Shown in pieces: positions 35,560-44,539 of a DNA stretch of 64,000 nucleotides (the first letter of the stretch is position 1; each line of letters starts with the position of its first letter). Origin of the DNA: an uncultured Desulfosarcina sp. (GTDB lineage: Bacteria > Desulfobacterota > Desulfobacteria > Desulfobacterales > Desulfosarcinaceae); assembly GCF_963668215.1 (NCBI RefSeq), contig NZ_OY764190.1:3658001-3722000 (forward strand), written 5' to 3'. Position numbers and translations under genes: made by a program. The notes below the pieces were generated by a model. It made no database searches. It worked only from the letters and a program-made list of their open reading frames with translations, and was not told where the DNA came from.

Positions 35560-36141
35560 ATGCTCAGACGCCTGTATGACTGGGTGCTGCACTGGGCGGC
35601 CACCCCTTACGGCACCTGGGCCCTCTTTCTGCTGGCCTTTGCCGAATCCTCCTTTTTTCCCATTCCACCGGATGTATTGCTGATCGCCCTGTGCGTTGCC
35701 CGGCCGGACCGCTCCCTCAAATACGCGCTGATTTGTGCGGTCGGATCCATTCTCGGCGGGTGCCTGGGATACCTGATCGGCTGGCAGTTCATGGCCTCGA
35801 TCGGCAGCCGCATTGTCGAATTCTACGGACTGTCGGACAAGGTGGCCTATATCGAAACGCTGTATAACACCTACGATGCCTGGGCCGTGGGCATTGCCGG
35901 CTTCACCCCCATTCCCTACAAAGTGTTCACCATCGCCGCCGGCATGTTCAAGATCGATTTCACCGTTTTCATCCTGGCGTCCGCGGTTTCCCGGTCGGCA
36001 CGGTTCTTTCTCGTCGGCGGATTGATTTACCTCTTCGGACCGCGCATCCAGCGTTTCATCGACCGCTATTTCAACTTGCTGGCGATTGTTTTTACCGTTC
36101 TCCTGGTGGGCAGTTTCATCCTGATCAAATACCTTTTTTAG
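35560..36141 (+). CDS. yqaA: YqaA-family (DedA/SNARE-associated) membrane protein
   Basis: A 193-aa integral membrane protein with four or five hydrophobic segments and the family elements AESSFFPIPPDVLL, GSILGGCLGYLIG and GFTPIPYKVFTIAAG. Members of the DedA/YqaA superfamily are linked to lipid flipping or membrane homeostasis; the exact job here is unknown. The gene directly abuts pcm. Its last 118 bp contain the stretch FGPRIQRFIDRYF (36024-36072), which is found again in a degraded form 5.7 kb downstream at 41751-41799. Confidence 0.85.
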   Translation: MLRRLYDWVLHWAATPYGTWALFLLAFAESSFFPIPPDVLLIALCVARPDRSLKYALICAVGSILGGCLGYLIGWQFMASIGSRIVEFYGLSDKVAYIETLYNTYDAWAVGIAGFTPIPYKVFTIAAGMFKIDFTVFILASAVSRSARFFLVGGLIYLFGPRIQRFIDRYFNLLAIVFTVLLVGSFILIKYLF

Positions 36142-36202
36142 TGATCCAAATCGTCAATGGTCCCTTGCATTCTCCCTCGAATGGGATGTATAAAAACATA
36201 GG

Positions 36203-36224
36203 TTGACCGACGGCATTGACCGAC
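36203..36224. promoter_or_regulatory. Direct repeat TTGACCGAC x2
   Basis: Two perfect 9-bp copies of TTGACCGAC, 13 bp apart, lie about 190 bp upstream of the cassette kinase gene. The arrangement resembles a tandem site for a dimeric regulator or a -35 region. No regulator can be assigned. Confidence 0.3.
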
Positions 36225-36411
36225 TCTGTTAACACTACTACCTGCCATTCTTTTCGTTGTTCCATCGGTTGCATTGAATTTTGCTGCCCACGCGACTTGC
36301 CGTCGATATGAATTTTTATTCAGAGAATTGCGTTTCCTGCCGGCTTTATTTGGTTCGCCACCGTTTCGGGAGGATTTGATAGCATTTAAATAAACGCTAT
36401 TGAGGATTTAC

Positions 36412-39174
36412 ATGTTCAGATCACTTCGATCGAGAATGTTGATAATCGTCATATCCGTTATGGTTTTCGCAATTGCAGGTATCACTTTTTTCGTTCAAAG
36501 GGAAACCACAAAAACCCTGTTACAAATTAATGCCGAAAGCACAAAGAACCTGCTGAACGCTGTCGTTTTAAATGTAGAAAACCAGTACAAAAGTCTGCTC
36601 TTTCAAAAGAAAACCTGCCTTGAAACTCGGAAAAACGACAGCAAGCATATTGTCACTGTTGCCCTCGCTGTTATCAATGAAATTTATAAAAGACATCGAC
36701 AGGGCCTTCTCACCGAACAACAGGCCATGGATCAGGCCAAGTCTTGCCTCAGAAGCATGCGGTATAACGATGGGGTGGGATATCTTTGGATCAACGATAT
36801 GGACCGGCCCATCCCTAAAATGATCATGCATGGCCTCATGCCGCAACTGGACGGCAAGGTGCTCGACGACCCGAAATACAATTGCGCCCTTGGTACTAAA
36901 AAAAACCTGCTTCAGGCGTTTATGGAAACTTGCCTGGAAAACGGCCAGGGGTATGTGGATTACCTGTGGCCCAAATTCACAGAGGACGGCTTAACAACGG
37001 ACCAACCGAAAATTTCCTATGTGTCCCTGTTCAAACCCTGGAACTGGGTTGTCGGAACGGGTGTATATTTTGAAGATATCGAAGCGGCCTCCCAAAAAAG
37101 ACTTGATGCGATAATCTCTGAACTCAAACAAACCATTGCCAATGTTCATCTGCTGGAAACCGGGTACATGTTTATTTTTGACGGAAAGAAACAGCTTCTT
37201 GTCCACCCTGTTCTTTCCGACACGGACGGCAGCGAATTAAAGGATCCCGTAACCGGGTCTTTACTTCTGGATAATATGATTGTCGCATCAAAAACCCCCG
37301 AAAAACCATATGAGTACTTCTGGCACAAACAACCGCAGCACGAGGGTGAAAAGTATTTAAAACGGTCGTATGTCCGGTACTTCGAGCCGATGGACTGGTA
37401 TATTGCATGCTCCGTATATGTGGATGAGGTTGAAAAGGCTTCCAGAACGTTGGTAACCTATATCATTTCCCTGTCTGGGCTGTTTTTTATTGCCGTCATT
37501 TTTTTATCGACACTTTTTTCAAAAACCCTGACAAAACCGCTAAACAAATTGATGGTATCAGCCGAACGAATCGAAAAGGAGGGAATCTTTTCCGCAAAGA
37601 TGCCTGTTACCGGAACGGTTGAAACCATGGCATTGGGAAACATCTTAAACAAGATGATCGATTCCATCAGTGCCTCCGTCAATGAAAAGGAAAGGCTTTT
37701 AAGCGCGCTGCAGGAAGCGCACGACGAACTGGAACAACGGGTGCGTGATCGCACCAACGATCTTGAACAGGCCAACCAGGCGCTAATCGAGGCCAAGGAA
37801 AAAGCCGAGGTGGCCAACCAGGCCAAAAGCGTTTTTCTGGCCAGTATGTCCCACGAAATTCGTACGCCGATGAACGCCATCCTTGGTCATGCCCAGATCA
37901 TGAGCAGGGACCGGACAATGAATGACCGGCAGCAAAAAAGTATCGCTTCAATCAACAGGAGCGGTGAACATTTGCTTACCCTGATCAACGATGTGCTGGA
38001 CATGTCAAAAATCGAAGCCGGAAAAATAAAGATGCTCGTCACATCTTTTCGGCTTCATGGGTTGCTCAAAGAGATCGGCGAAATGTTCCGCTTTCGGATG
38101 GATCAGAAAAACCTGCTGTTCGAGACAAAACTTTCCCCTGATCTGCCGGATTTGGTAAAGGCGGATGAAGGTCGTGTCCGCCAAATCATTCTTAATCTGG
38201 TGGGAAATGCCATTAAGTTTACGGATAAAGGCGGCATAACCATAAACGGAGAAATGCAAGACGGACGCATCCAGTTGACTGTTTCCGATACAGGGCACGG
38301 CATACCGGAAAACAGTCAAGAAACAATTTTTCAGGCGTTTGAGCAATCGGAAAAGGGTATGCGAACAGAAGGGGGAACAGGCTTGGGCCTTGCAATCAGC
38401 AGGCAGATGGCCAGGCTGATGGGGGGAGACATCGTTGTTGAAAGCACTGTCGGGGAAGGGTCGCGTTTTTATTTTACATTCGAGTTCAAACCCGGGGATA
38501 AAAAAGAAATTTCAAGCAAAGCACCGGAACGGTATGCTAAACGAATTGCGCCCGGCCAAGATGAAGTCAAAATTCTTATTGTTGATGACAGGAAGGAAAA
38601 CAGGGAAATTGTTAGGTTAATGCTTGAACCTCTGGGTTTCAGTATCATGGAAGCCGGAAACGGTAAGGAAGCGATCGACATATTTAAGGAATGGAAGCCC
38701 CGGGTTGTTCTTATGGATGTCGTGATGCCGGTTATGGACGGAGTGGAAGCGACAAAACAAATCAAAGCCCATGAAGATGGTCCCAACACGTTTATCCTTG
38801 CGCTCAGCGCAAGTGCCCTGGATCAGGAAAGGGAGCAGGTATTGATAAATGGCGCGGATGCCTTCATGAAAAAACCATTTAAAGATACGGAACTCCTTGA
38901 AAAGATACGCAGCCATACTGGCATTGAATATGAGTATGAGGAGACTGAAACCGAAAACCAGCCGCTTGATTATGAACCATTCGACCCCAAAAGCCTTGAT
39001 TGTTTATCCATGGATCTTAAAAAGAGCGTCAAGGATGCAGCGGTTTTAGGAAAAATGGACGAACTTGACGATTTGGTGTCCCGGATTAATGAAATTGACA
39101 TGCGCATTGCGGCTTATCTGCAGACGCTTGTAGATGATTTTGAATTGGAAACAATTCAAAATCTCTTTGAGTAA
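36412..39174 (+). CDS. Membrane Cache-sensor hybrid histidine kinase
   Basis: The 920-aa kinase has a membrane helix at about 8-28, a periplasmic Cache sensor of about 300 residues with two similar modules (GVGYLWINDMDRPIPKMIMH and ETGYMFIFDGKKQLLVHP), a second helix near 345-368, HAMP, a coiled coil, HisKA (MSHEIRTPMN), an ATPase domain (GTGLGLAIS) and a receiver (VVLMDVVMPVMDG). About 80 C-terminal residues follow the receiver. The ATG at 36412 has GAGG 6 bp upstream. The gene is visibly richer in A and T than pcm/yqaA, suggesting acquisition. Cache domains bind small organic acids or amino acids. Confidence 0.92.
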   Translation: MFRSLRSRMLIIVISVMVFAIAGITFFVQRETTKTLLQINAESTKNLLNAVVLNVENQYKSLLFQKKTCLETRKNDSKHIVTVALAVINEIYKRHRQGLLTEQQAMDQAKSCLRSMRYNDGVGYLWINDMDRPIPKMIMHGLMPQLDGKVLDDPKYNCALGTKKNLLQAFMETCLENGQGYVDYLWPKFTEDGLTTDQPKISYVSLFKPWNWVVGTGVYFEDIEAASQKRLDAIISELKQTIANVHLLETGYMFIFDGKKQLLVHPVLSDTDGSELKDPVTGSLLLDNMIVASKTPEKPYEYFWHKQPQHEGEKYLKRSYVRYFEPMDWYIACSVYVDEVEKASRTLVTYIISLSGLFFIAVIFLSTLFSKTLTKPLNKLMVSAERIEKEGIFSAKMPVTGTVETMALGNILNKMIDSISASVNEKERLLSALQEAHDELEQRVRDRTNDLEQANQALIEAKEKAEVANQAKSVFLASMSHEIRTPMNAILGHAQIMSRDRTMNDRQQKSIASINRSGEHLLTLINDVLDMSKIEAGKIKMLVTSFRLHGLLKEIGEMFRFRMDQKNLLFETKLSPDLPDLVKADEGRVRQIILNLVGNAIKFTDKGGITINGEMQDGRIQLTVSDTGHGIPENSQETIFQAFEQSEKGMRTEGGTGLGLAISRQMARLMGGDIVVESTVGEGSRFYFTFEFKPGDKKEISSKAPERYAKRIAPGQDEVKILIVDDRKENREIVRLMLEPLGFSIMEAGNGKEAIDIFKEWKPRVVLMDVVMPVMDGVEATKQIKAHEDGPNTFILALSASALDQEREQVLINGADAFMKKPFKDTELLEKIRSHTGIEYEYEETETENQPLDYEPFDPKSLDCLSMDLKKSVKDAAVLGKMDELDDLVSRINEIDMRIAAYLQTLVDDFELETIQNLFE

Positions 39175-39202
39175 ACGCCCCGGATAAAAAATGGAGACTG
39201 AG

Positions 39203-39676
39203 ATGACAGAGAATAAACAGGAATTGCTTATTGTCGATGATAATCCTGAAAATCTCCGTGTGCTGAATTCAATGCTCCAGCAGGAAGGATATGGCGTGCG
39301 CGCTGCAAAAAGTGCCAAACAGGCGCTGGCAAGCATCGACATCGCGGAACCGGACCTGGTGCTTCTTGATGTGCATATGCCGGAAATGGATGGGTTCGAG
39401 CTATGCAAACACATTAAAAATAATTCAAAATATCTAAACCTGCCCATTATTTTTTTAAGCGCACTGGGTGACACGTTTAACAAAAAATTGGGGTTTGAAG
39501 CCGGTGCCGTGGATTACATGACCAAACCTTTTGATATCGAGGAAGTAAAAGTCAGAATTAAAACGCATCTTAAACTTAAAGCCAGCCTGATGGAGCAGGC
39601 TCGCCTTAAAGCGGAAATAGCAAGAAAAGATGAAGAGATAAAAATACTTAAGTCAAAGCTGGATAGTAATGCCTGA
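39203..39676 (+). CDS. Single-domain response regulator with coiled tail
   Basis: The 157-aa protein is one receiver domain (LLIVDDNPENL, phospho-Asp in LVLLDVHMPEMDG, conserved Lys in MTKPFD) followed by a short coiled-coil tail. It has no DNA-binding or enzymatic output. It lies between two hybrid kinases and most likely shuttles phosphate between them. I chose the second ATG (39203), 6 bp after GGAG; the first in-frame ATG is at 39191. Confidence 0.9.
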   Translation: MTENKQELLIVDDNPENLRVLNSMLQQEGYGVRAAKSAKQALASIDIAEPDLVLLDVHMPEMDGFELCKHIKNNSKYLNLPIIFLSALGDTFNKKLGFEAGAVDYMTKPFDIEEVKVRIKTHLKLKASLMEQARLKAEIARKDEEIKILKSKLDSNA

Positions 39677-39725
39677 ACCAATCCAACAGCCTTAAAAATT
39701 CGTCAAATAAAAAAGGGAGCCTATA

Positions 39726-41660
39726 TTGGATTCTATCCTGATTGCAGACGATAATCCCGAGAACTTGAAAGTTCTTTCCAAGCTGTTGAAACAGGAGGGG
39801 TATAAAATCAGAGTGGCGACCAATGGAAAGCAGGCGTTGGAAAGCTTCCAGGCCGAGCCCCCGGATCTTATCCTGCTAGATATACAAATGCCAAAAATGG
39901 ACGGATACGAAGTTTGCCGTCGGATAAAAGCACAGGAATGTCATCAGTTAATTCCTGTCCTGTTCATCAGCGCCATGGGAGAGTCTTTCAACAAGGTGCT
40001 GGCATTTAAGGCTGGCGGCAGTGATTATATAACCAAACCGCTCCAGGCGGAAGAAGTCCTGGCGAGAATCAAAACACATCTTAACTCGTATAACTACCAG
40101 AGACAACTTAAAGAAAAAAACATTGAGTTGTTGCAACAATTTAAAACCACATTTGAACAGGCTGCCGTCGGGATTGCCCATATTGACATCGATACCGGGC
40201 AATACCTCAAAGTGAACGAACGTTTTGCCGACATCGTTCAATATTCAAGGGATGAACTTCTCAATAAAACGTTTAATGATATCACCCACCCCGATTTTTA
40301 CGAAGACGACACCCTTCAGGTTGGACAGCTGATAAATAAAGAAATACCATTCTTTGTTAAAGAAAAACAGTATATGAGGGCTGACGGTTCAGCCGTGTGG
40401 TGCAAGATAACGGTGTCGCTTGTTGAAAATCAACAGGGACAGACCCCCGCCTATCTCCTGTCAATTATTGAGGATATATCAAAAAGAAAAAAGATTGAAA
40501 TAGAACAAAAGGAGTATGAACAACACGTAAAGCAGATGCAAAGAATGGAAGCCATCGGAACGCTGGCCGGTGGTATTGCGCACGATTTCAATAATATCCT
40601 CTCCGCCATCATTGGTTTCACCGAACTTGCGCTTAAGGAAGCGCCAAGCGACTCATTCCTTGAGAACAGTTTAAATGAAGTGTATTCGGCCGGGAAAAGA
40701 GCAAGGGACCTGGTGAAACAGATTCTTGCCTTTGCCCGCCAATCGGATGAAAAAAGAAGCCCCATTCAACCGTGGGTGATTATAAATGAAGCTTTGAGGT
40801 TCATCCGTTCCACGATACCCACCACCATTGAGATTCAGAAGGAACTCGACAGTAAATCGTTTATCATGGGAAACCCAACGCAAGTTCACCAGTTGATGAT
40901 GAACCTTTGCACGAACGCGGCCCATGCAATGGCGGACTCAGGCGGTGTTTTAAAGGTGAGCCTAAAAGACGTGTTTCTCGATAAGAAGGATCTGCCAATT
41001 GGCATGGAGCCGGGCGATTACATTGAAATCCGGGTGTCGGATACGGGTGTCGGGATCGCCCCTGAATTGATGGAATTGGTCTTCAATCCTTATTTTACGA
41101 CCAAGGAACCTGGCGAAGGTACCGGTTTGGGCCTGGCCATGGCGCATGGCATTATCGAGAGCTACAAAGGTAAAATAAACGTTGATAGTCAACTGGGAAA
41201 AGGAACTACATTCACAATACACCTGCCAGTCGACAAAAAACATGCAGACTTTCATGTCAGCGAACCCGAAACGTGTCCATCGGGCACGGAAACCATTTTG
41301 TTTGTGGACGATGAAGTTCCAATCGTTAAAATGGGAAGCAAGCTGCTTGAAAGTTTAGGTTATTCAGTAACTACAAGAATGAATGGTGTCGAGGCGTTAG
41401 AACTGTTCAAGGCTAAACCGGATGCTTTCGATCTGGTCTTTACAGATATGACAATGCCGAATATGACCGGGGATAAACTGGCGATCGAGTTGATGAAGAT
41501 AAGGCCTGAGATCCCCGTTGTTATTTGTACAGGATACAACAAGAAGATTTCCAAAAAAACCGCTTCGGAAATAGGCATCAAGGCGTTCATTTACAAGCCG
41601 CTTGAGAGGGCGGATTTATCCAAAATCATTCGAAACGTACTCGATGCGGCCAAAGGATGA
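39726..41660 (+). CDS. REC-PAS-HK-REC hybrid histidine kinase
   Basis: The 644-aa soluble protein begins with a receiver (SILIADDNPENLKVL, LILLDIQMPKMDG), then a PAS domain (about 140-260), HisKA (LAGGIAHDFNN), ATPase domain (GTGLGLAMA) and a C-terminal receiver (LVFTDMTMPNMTG). The start is TTG with GGGAGC 6 bp upstream. The N-terminal receiver suggests it takes phosphate or a conformational signal from the upstream kinase or regulator. With its two neighbours it makes a complete relay without any output gene. Base use is as AT-rich as the other two. Confidence 0.92.
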   Translation: MDSILIADDNPENLKVLSKLLKQEGYKIRVATNGKQALESFQAEPPDLILLDIQMPKMDGYEVCRRIKAQECHQLIPVLFISAMGESFNKVLAFKAGGSDYITKPLQAEEVLARIKTHLNSYNYQRQLKEKNIELLQQFKTTFEQAAVGIAHIDIDTGQYLKVNERFADIVQYSRDELLNKTFNDITHPDFYEDDTLQVGQLINKEIPFFVKEKQYMRADGSAVWCKITVSLVENQQGQTPAYLLSIIEDISKRKKIEIEQKEYEQHVKQMQRMEAIGTLAGGIAHDFNNILSAIIGFTELALKEAPSDSFLENSLNEVYSAGKRARDLVKQILAFARQSDEKRSPIQPWVIINEALRFIRSTIPTTIEIQKELDSKSFIMGNPTQVHQLMMNLCTNAAHAMADSGGVLKVSLKDVFLDKKDLPIGMEPGDYIEIRVSDTGVGIAPELMELVFNPYFTTKEPGEGTGLGLAMAHGIIESYKGKINVDSQLGKGTTFTIHLPVDKKHADFHVSEPETCPSGTETILFVDDEVPIVKMGSKLLESLGYSVTTRMNGVEALELFKAKPDAFDLVFTDMTMPNMTGDKLAIELMKIRPEIPVVICTGYNKKISKKTASEIGIKAFIYKPLERADLSKIIRNVLDAAKG

Positions 41661-41661
41661 C

Positions 41662-41687
41662 ATTGTGACCGGGCGACAATCGTTTTT
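41662..41687 (+). terminator. Weak terminator candidate after the kinase cassette
   Basis: ATTGT and ACAAT arms separated by 9 nt are followed by CGTTTTT just after the last kinase gene. The stem is only five pairs, so the call is weak. Confidence 0.3.
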
Positions 41688-41750
41688 GGCAACAGATAGG
41701 TTGGGACGTTGTCTGCAGACTTTTCGGGTAGAGCCCTTTTCATATATGTA

Positions 41751-41799
41751 GATTTGTCTGTTCGGACAGCAGACCCAGCGTTTCATCGACCGCTATTTC
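41751..41799 (+). pseudogene. Degraded copy of the yqaA 3' end
   Basis: These 49 bases align without gaps to 36024-36072 inside yqaA at 42 of 49 positions, including a perfect 25-nt run. The frame still reads FGQQTQRFIDRYF against FGPRIQRFIDRYF in YqaA, then diverges. No start or full frame is left. It marks the far side of the kinase cassette and may be the scar of the event that brought it in. Confidence 0.65.
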
Positions 41800-41847
41800 G
41801 ATCGGCATTCGGCGTCATCACCATTGGTTGGCGCGATCTATGATTTG

Positions 41848-42294
41848 TTACTTCGAGGAGATGCGGGCCCAATCCGGGAAGATTTCGGCGGTGACCGTTG
41901 GGAAACGCTCCCGAAGCCCGTGGAAATATTCCGGTCCGTTGAGACAGTCGGGATTGTCCACTTCGCCGCACGGGATTTCGGCAACCTCCCAGGCGCCATT
42001 ACTGAATCGCAAGAGCGCCGAAATGTCTTCGTAACGATTGTTGCCGTCCCGGGACTGGGGCAGGGTATGAACCCAGGCCCAGCCATCCTTGACTCTCAAC
42101 TGCTTGACGACGAAAACTACATCCAAACCGGTGCGTCTTTTCACTTCTGTGCGCAGGGCATCGAGAACCTGTTTTCGTAGCGGATTTCCTGGCAGCGGCG
42201 TCAGATCCGCGTCCGAAGCATGAACGCCAAAACCAAAAGCGCACAAGCCGGCCAACACCAGGGATAATAAAAGCGTGAGTGTCTTGTGTTTCAT
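41848..42294 (-). CDS. Exported protein of unknown function
   Basis: A 148-aa protein with a clear signal peptide (basic MKHK, hydrophobic core, cleavage near GVHASD at about 26). The mature part has RTGLDVVFVVKQLRVKDGWAW and two cysteines (IPCGEVDNPDC) that could form a disulfide in the periplasm. I do not recognise the family. It lies between the yqaA relic and a GNAT gene and ends close to the relic. No ribosome site stands out. Confidence 0.6.
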   Translation of the reverse strand: MKHKTLTLLLSLVLAGLCAFGFGVHASDADLTPLPGNPLRKQVLDALRTEVKRRTGLDVVFVVKQLRVKDGWAWVHTLPQSRDGNNRYEDISALLRFSNGAWEVAEIPCGEVDNPDCLNGPEYFHGLRERFPTVTAEIFPDWARISSK

Positions 42295-42298
42295 GTTC

Positions 42299-42361
42299 TG
42301 GTTGTTACTCGAATAATGGTTTCATAAAACTGCGTTCAATGCTTTTAATACAGCGGGTCTC
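42299..42361 (-). pseudogene. Possible remnant of a second GNAT gene 3' end
   Basis: About 26 bases at 42335-42360 resemble the 3' coding end of the GNAT gene at 42416-42441 (shared TTCAATGCTTT and a CGGG core) with small indels. The similarity is short and could be chance. Confidence 0.25.
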
Positions 42362-42396
42362 TTGCTTGAATTGAAATGCCTTTTTGCAAAATTATT

Positions 42397-42933
42397 TTAC
42401 CAGTACTCGGGCTTATTCAATGCTTTAACACAACGGGGGACTCCCGTTAAAGGCCCAATCTCGCCGCCGTCCAACGACTGACAAAGCCAGCCTTCCGGTT
42501 GGGTCAGTTCAAAAGGCGCTTTAGCCGTATCTTCCGAAATGAGACCGAAACCTGCTTTTGAATAAAAATTCGGATCACCATAGGTAAATACCAGTTTCAC
42601 GCCTTCTTCCTTCAACCGGTCAATGCCAAAATCAATCAGTCGTTGACCAACGCCTTTCCCCTGGTGGTTTGTGTGAACGGCCACGGGCGACAGAAGAAAC
42701 GCTTCAACCGGCGCATCGAACGATAACCTGGTGAAGAAAATGCTGCCGATTATTTTTTCATTCTCGGTGGCAACGAACCCAAAAATATCGTAAGGCTCGG
42801 TTTCATTCATCAAATCGAGAACCAACTGCCCAATCAGCGCCCCTTCTGACCGGCCCTCCGAATCGGAAAATGTTTTCGTAAATAGCTGCTGGATTTCCGA
42901 TTGGTCAGATTTTTTGTATGCGGATAGTTTCAT
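42397..42933 (-). CDS. GNAT-family N-acetyltransferase
   Basis: A 178-aa YhbS-like GNAT enzyme. The acetyl-CoA loop is visible as LSPVAVHTNHQGKGVGQRLIDFG (about 82-104), with NPXFYSKAGFG-like FTYGDPNFYSKAGFGL after it. The acceptor is unknown; members act on amines of small molecules or proteins. It reads leftward and lies 35 bp after the CNNM gene end, so the two may be co-transcribed. Confidence 0.85.
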   Translation of the reverse strand: MKLSAYKKSDQSEIQQLFTKTFSDSEGRSEGALIGQLVLDLMNETEPYDIFGFVATENEKIIGSIFFTRLSFDAPVEAFLLSPVAVHTNHQGKGVGQRLIDFGIDRLKEEGVKLVFTYGDPNFYSKAGFGLISEDTAKAPFELTQPEGWLCQSLDGGEIGPLTGVPRCVKALNKPEYW

Positions 42934-42968
42934 TTTCCATGGACGATTGGCTTGTGGTGGGTACGACG

Positions 42969-44093
42969 CTAATCAGCCATGTGGCTTTTTGCGTCGGCTG
43001 GATTCGCCTGTTCAGTTTTTCTTACGTCAAAGATATCCGCGTCGACCCCCATAGCCTTGGCACGTTCCTTCCATTGTTTTCGCGCCAGAACGCGCATGTC
43101 TTCAACATCGTCTGTTTCATCCACAATTTCCATGCCCATAAGCGTCTCGATTAAATCCTCCAGTGTAACCAAACCATCCGTCCCCCCATGCTCATCGACG
43201 ACGATAGCAATGTGATGGCGATCCTTAAGAAAACGCTCCAACAATGCTATCAACGAAATTGACTCAGGAACAAAAAGGATTTCACGCTTCAATTCCCTGA
43301 GCCTTTTCTCGTTTTGCTTCTGGGCGTTGTTAATCAGCACATCCTCTTTAAGAACAAAGCCAGTTATGTCGTCAATATGCATCGCATAGAGCGGTAGGCG
43401 TGAAAAAGGGGTCTGGGTAACGTGTTTCAACGAGTCAATAATTTTCATATCCTCGGGTAATGCGGAGATTACAGCACGTGGCGTCATAATATCATCCACT
43501 TTTAGCGATTCGAATCGGAATATGTTCCGGATAATACTCGATTCCTTATCACGAATATGCCCTGTCTCCAAACCTACCTGGGCCATGGCGATGAATTCGT
43601 CTTTACTGAAAATATGAGTGTCCCTTCCACGTGAAATAAGCTTCGTTAATTTCTCGGAAATCCATACGATTGGATAAAGGACCACAATAAGCGTATTTAC
43701 AAAATACGAAGTTGGACCTGCGAGTTTTGACCAGTAGACGGCGCCTAACGTTTTGGGTACGATTTCGGAAAGAAAAAGTATCAAAAGCGTCATGACGGCC
43801 GAAAACAGTCCAAACCATGCGCTTCCAAATACGGCTGTCGCTTTGGAGCCGGCACCGATGGCACCAACCGTGTGTGCAATCGTATTTAGCGTCAAAATGG
43901 CCGCAAGTGATCGGTCCACATTATCTTGTCTCAGCTGTTTCAAAAGTGCCGCATAACCAGGTCGCCTTTCTTTCTGCCCTTCGATATATGAAGGCGTAAT
44001 GCTTAAGAGTACCGATTCCGCCACTGAACAGAGAAATGAAACCAGCAGTGCCATCAGCACGTAAATGATTAACAGCAGACCATCAACACGCAT
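42969..44093 (-). CDS. CNNM/CorC-like DUF21-CBS membrane protein
   Basis: The 374-aa protein has an N-terminal DUF21 membrane domain with four hydrophobic segments (CSVAESVLLSITPSYIEG, LSEIVPKTLG) and two CBS domains at about 205-330 (VDDIMTPRAV, HHIAIVVDEHGGTDGLVTLED). Family members export or exchange Mg2+ or Co2+ and bind adenosyl nucleotides through CBS. The usual C-terminal CorC_HlyC domain is missing; instead a short charged tail follows. It is a short variant rather than a truncation, since the frame is clean. Confidence 0.85.
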   Translation of the reverse strand: MRVDGLLLIIYVLMALLVSFLCSVAESVLLSITPSYIEGQKERRPGYAALLKQLRQDNVDRSLAAILTLNTIAHTVGAIGAGSKATAVFGSAWFGLFSAVMTLLILFLSEIVPKTLGAVYWSKLAGPTSYFVNTLIVVLYPIVWISEKLTKLISRGRDTHIFSKDEFIAMAQVGLETGHIRDKESSIIRNIFRFESLKVDDIMTPRAVISALPEDMKIIDSLKHVTQTPFSRLPLYAMHIDDITGFVLKEDVLINNAQKQNEKRLRELKREILFVPESISLIALLERFLKDRHHIAIVVDEHGGTDGLVTLEDLIETLMGMEIVDETDDVEDMRVLARKQWKERAKAMGVDADIFDVRKTEQANPADAKSHMAD

Positions 44094-44140
44094 ATCTTCA
44101 ATGCCTCTTTCGTCAGCGGCTTAAGTCAAAATAGCCAATA

Positions 44141-44539
44141 CTAATCCTGCTTGTTAGAGGCGTCGGTTCTTGTCAGCCATTGGATTGCATCATTACGATT
44201 CGGCCAGAGCCGTACCTGCCATCCACGATTCAAACATGAAGTTTCATAGAACCTTACATCTCCTTGCTTTTTAGGCAGTCTTGGAGAAACAACTGCCACT
44301 CGAATTCTGCGGTTCATTTCTTCCTCAACGTAAAGGCGTTCTGGTAAATCGAGGAGATCAATGATCGAAACGTCCAATTCTACTTCCATTGCATCGACAA
44401 GAGCATCCGCATCGCCGTACTCTTTACCCAAGGCGATGGCTTTAGATGTCGCTTCACGGGATTCTTGCGCTGTTAACCGACCTGAGAATACGAGTTCGAC
44501 GATTTTTAACGTGCGATTAAATTTCAGCGTGTAAGCCAT
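44141..44539 (-). CDS. STAS/SpoIIAA-like protein
   Basis: A 132-aa cytoplasmic protein resembling the STAS/SEC14-like (SpoIIAA-like) family: YTLKFNRTLKIVELVFSGRLTAQE opens a beta-alpha-beta fold, and FYETSCLNRGWQVRLWPNRNDAIQWL closes it. These proteins often occur singly with unknown partners. AAGG lies 6 bp before the ATG. It lies 47 bp upstream of the CNNM gene, on the same strand. Confidence 0.65.
   Translation of the reverse strand: MAYTLKFNRTLKIVELVFSGRLTAQESREATSKAIALGKEYGDADALVDAMEVELDVSIIDLLDLPERLYVEEEMNRRIRVAVVSPRLPKKQGDVRFYETSCLNRGWQVRLWPNRNDAIQWLTRTDASNKQD

Noticed and set aside
42969..44093. Truncated CorC/HlyC pseudogene
   Set aside because: The frame is clean and ends with a charged tail; forms without the CorC_HlyC domain exist, so I treat it as intact.
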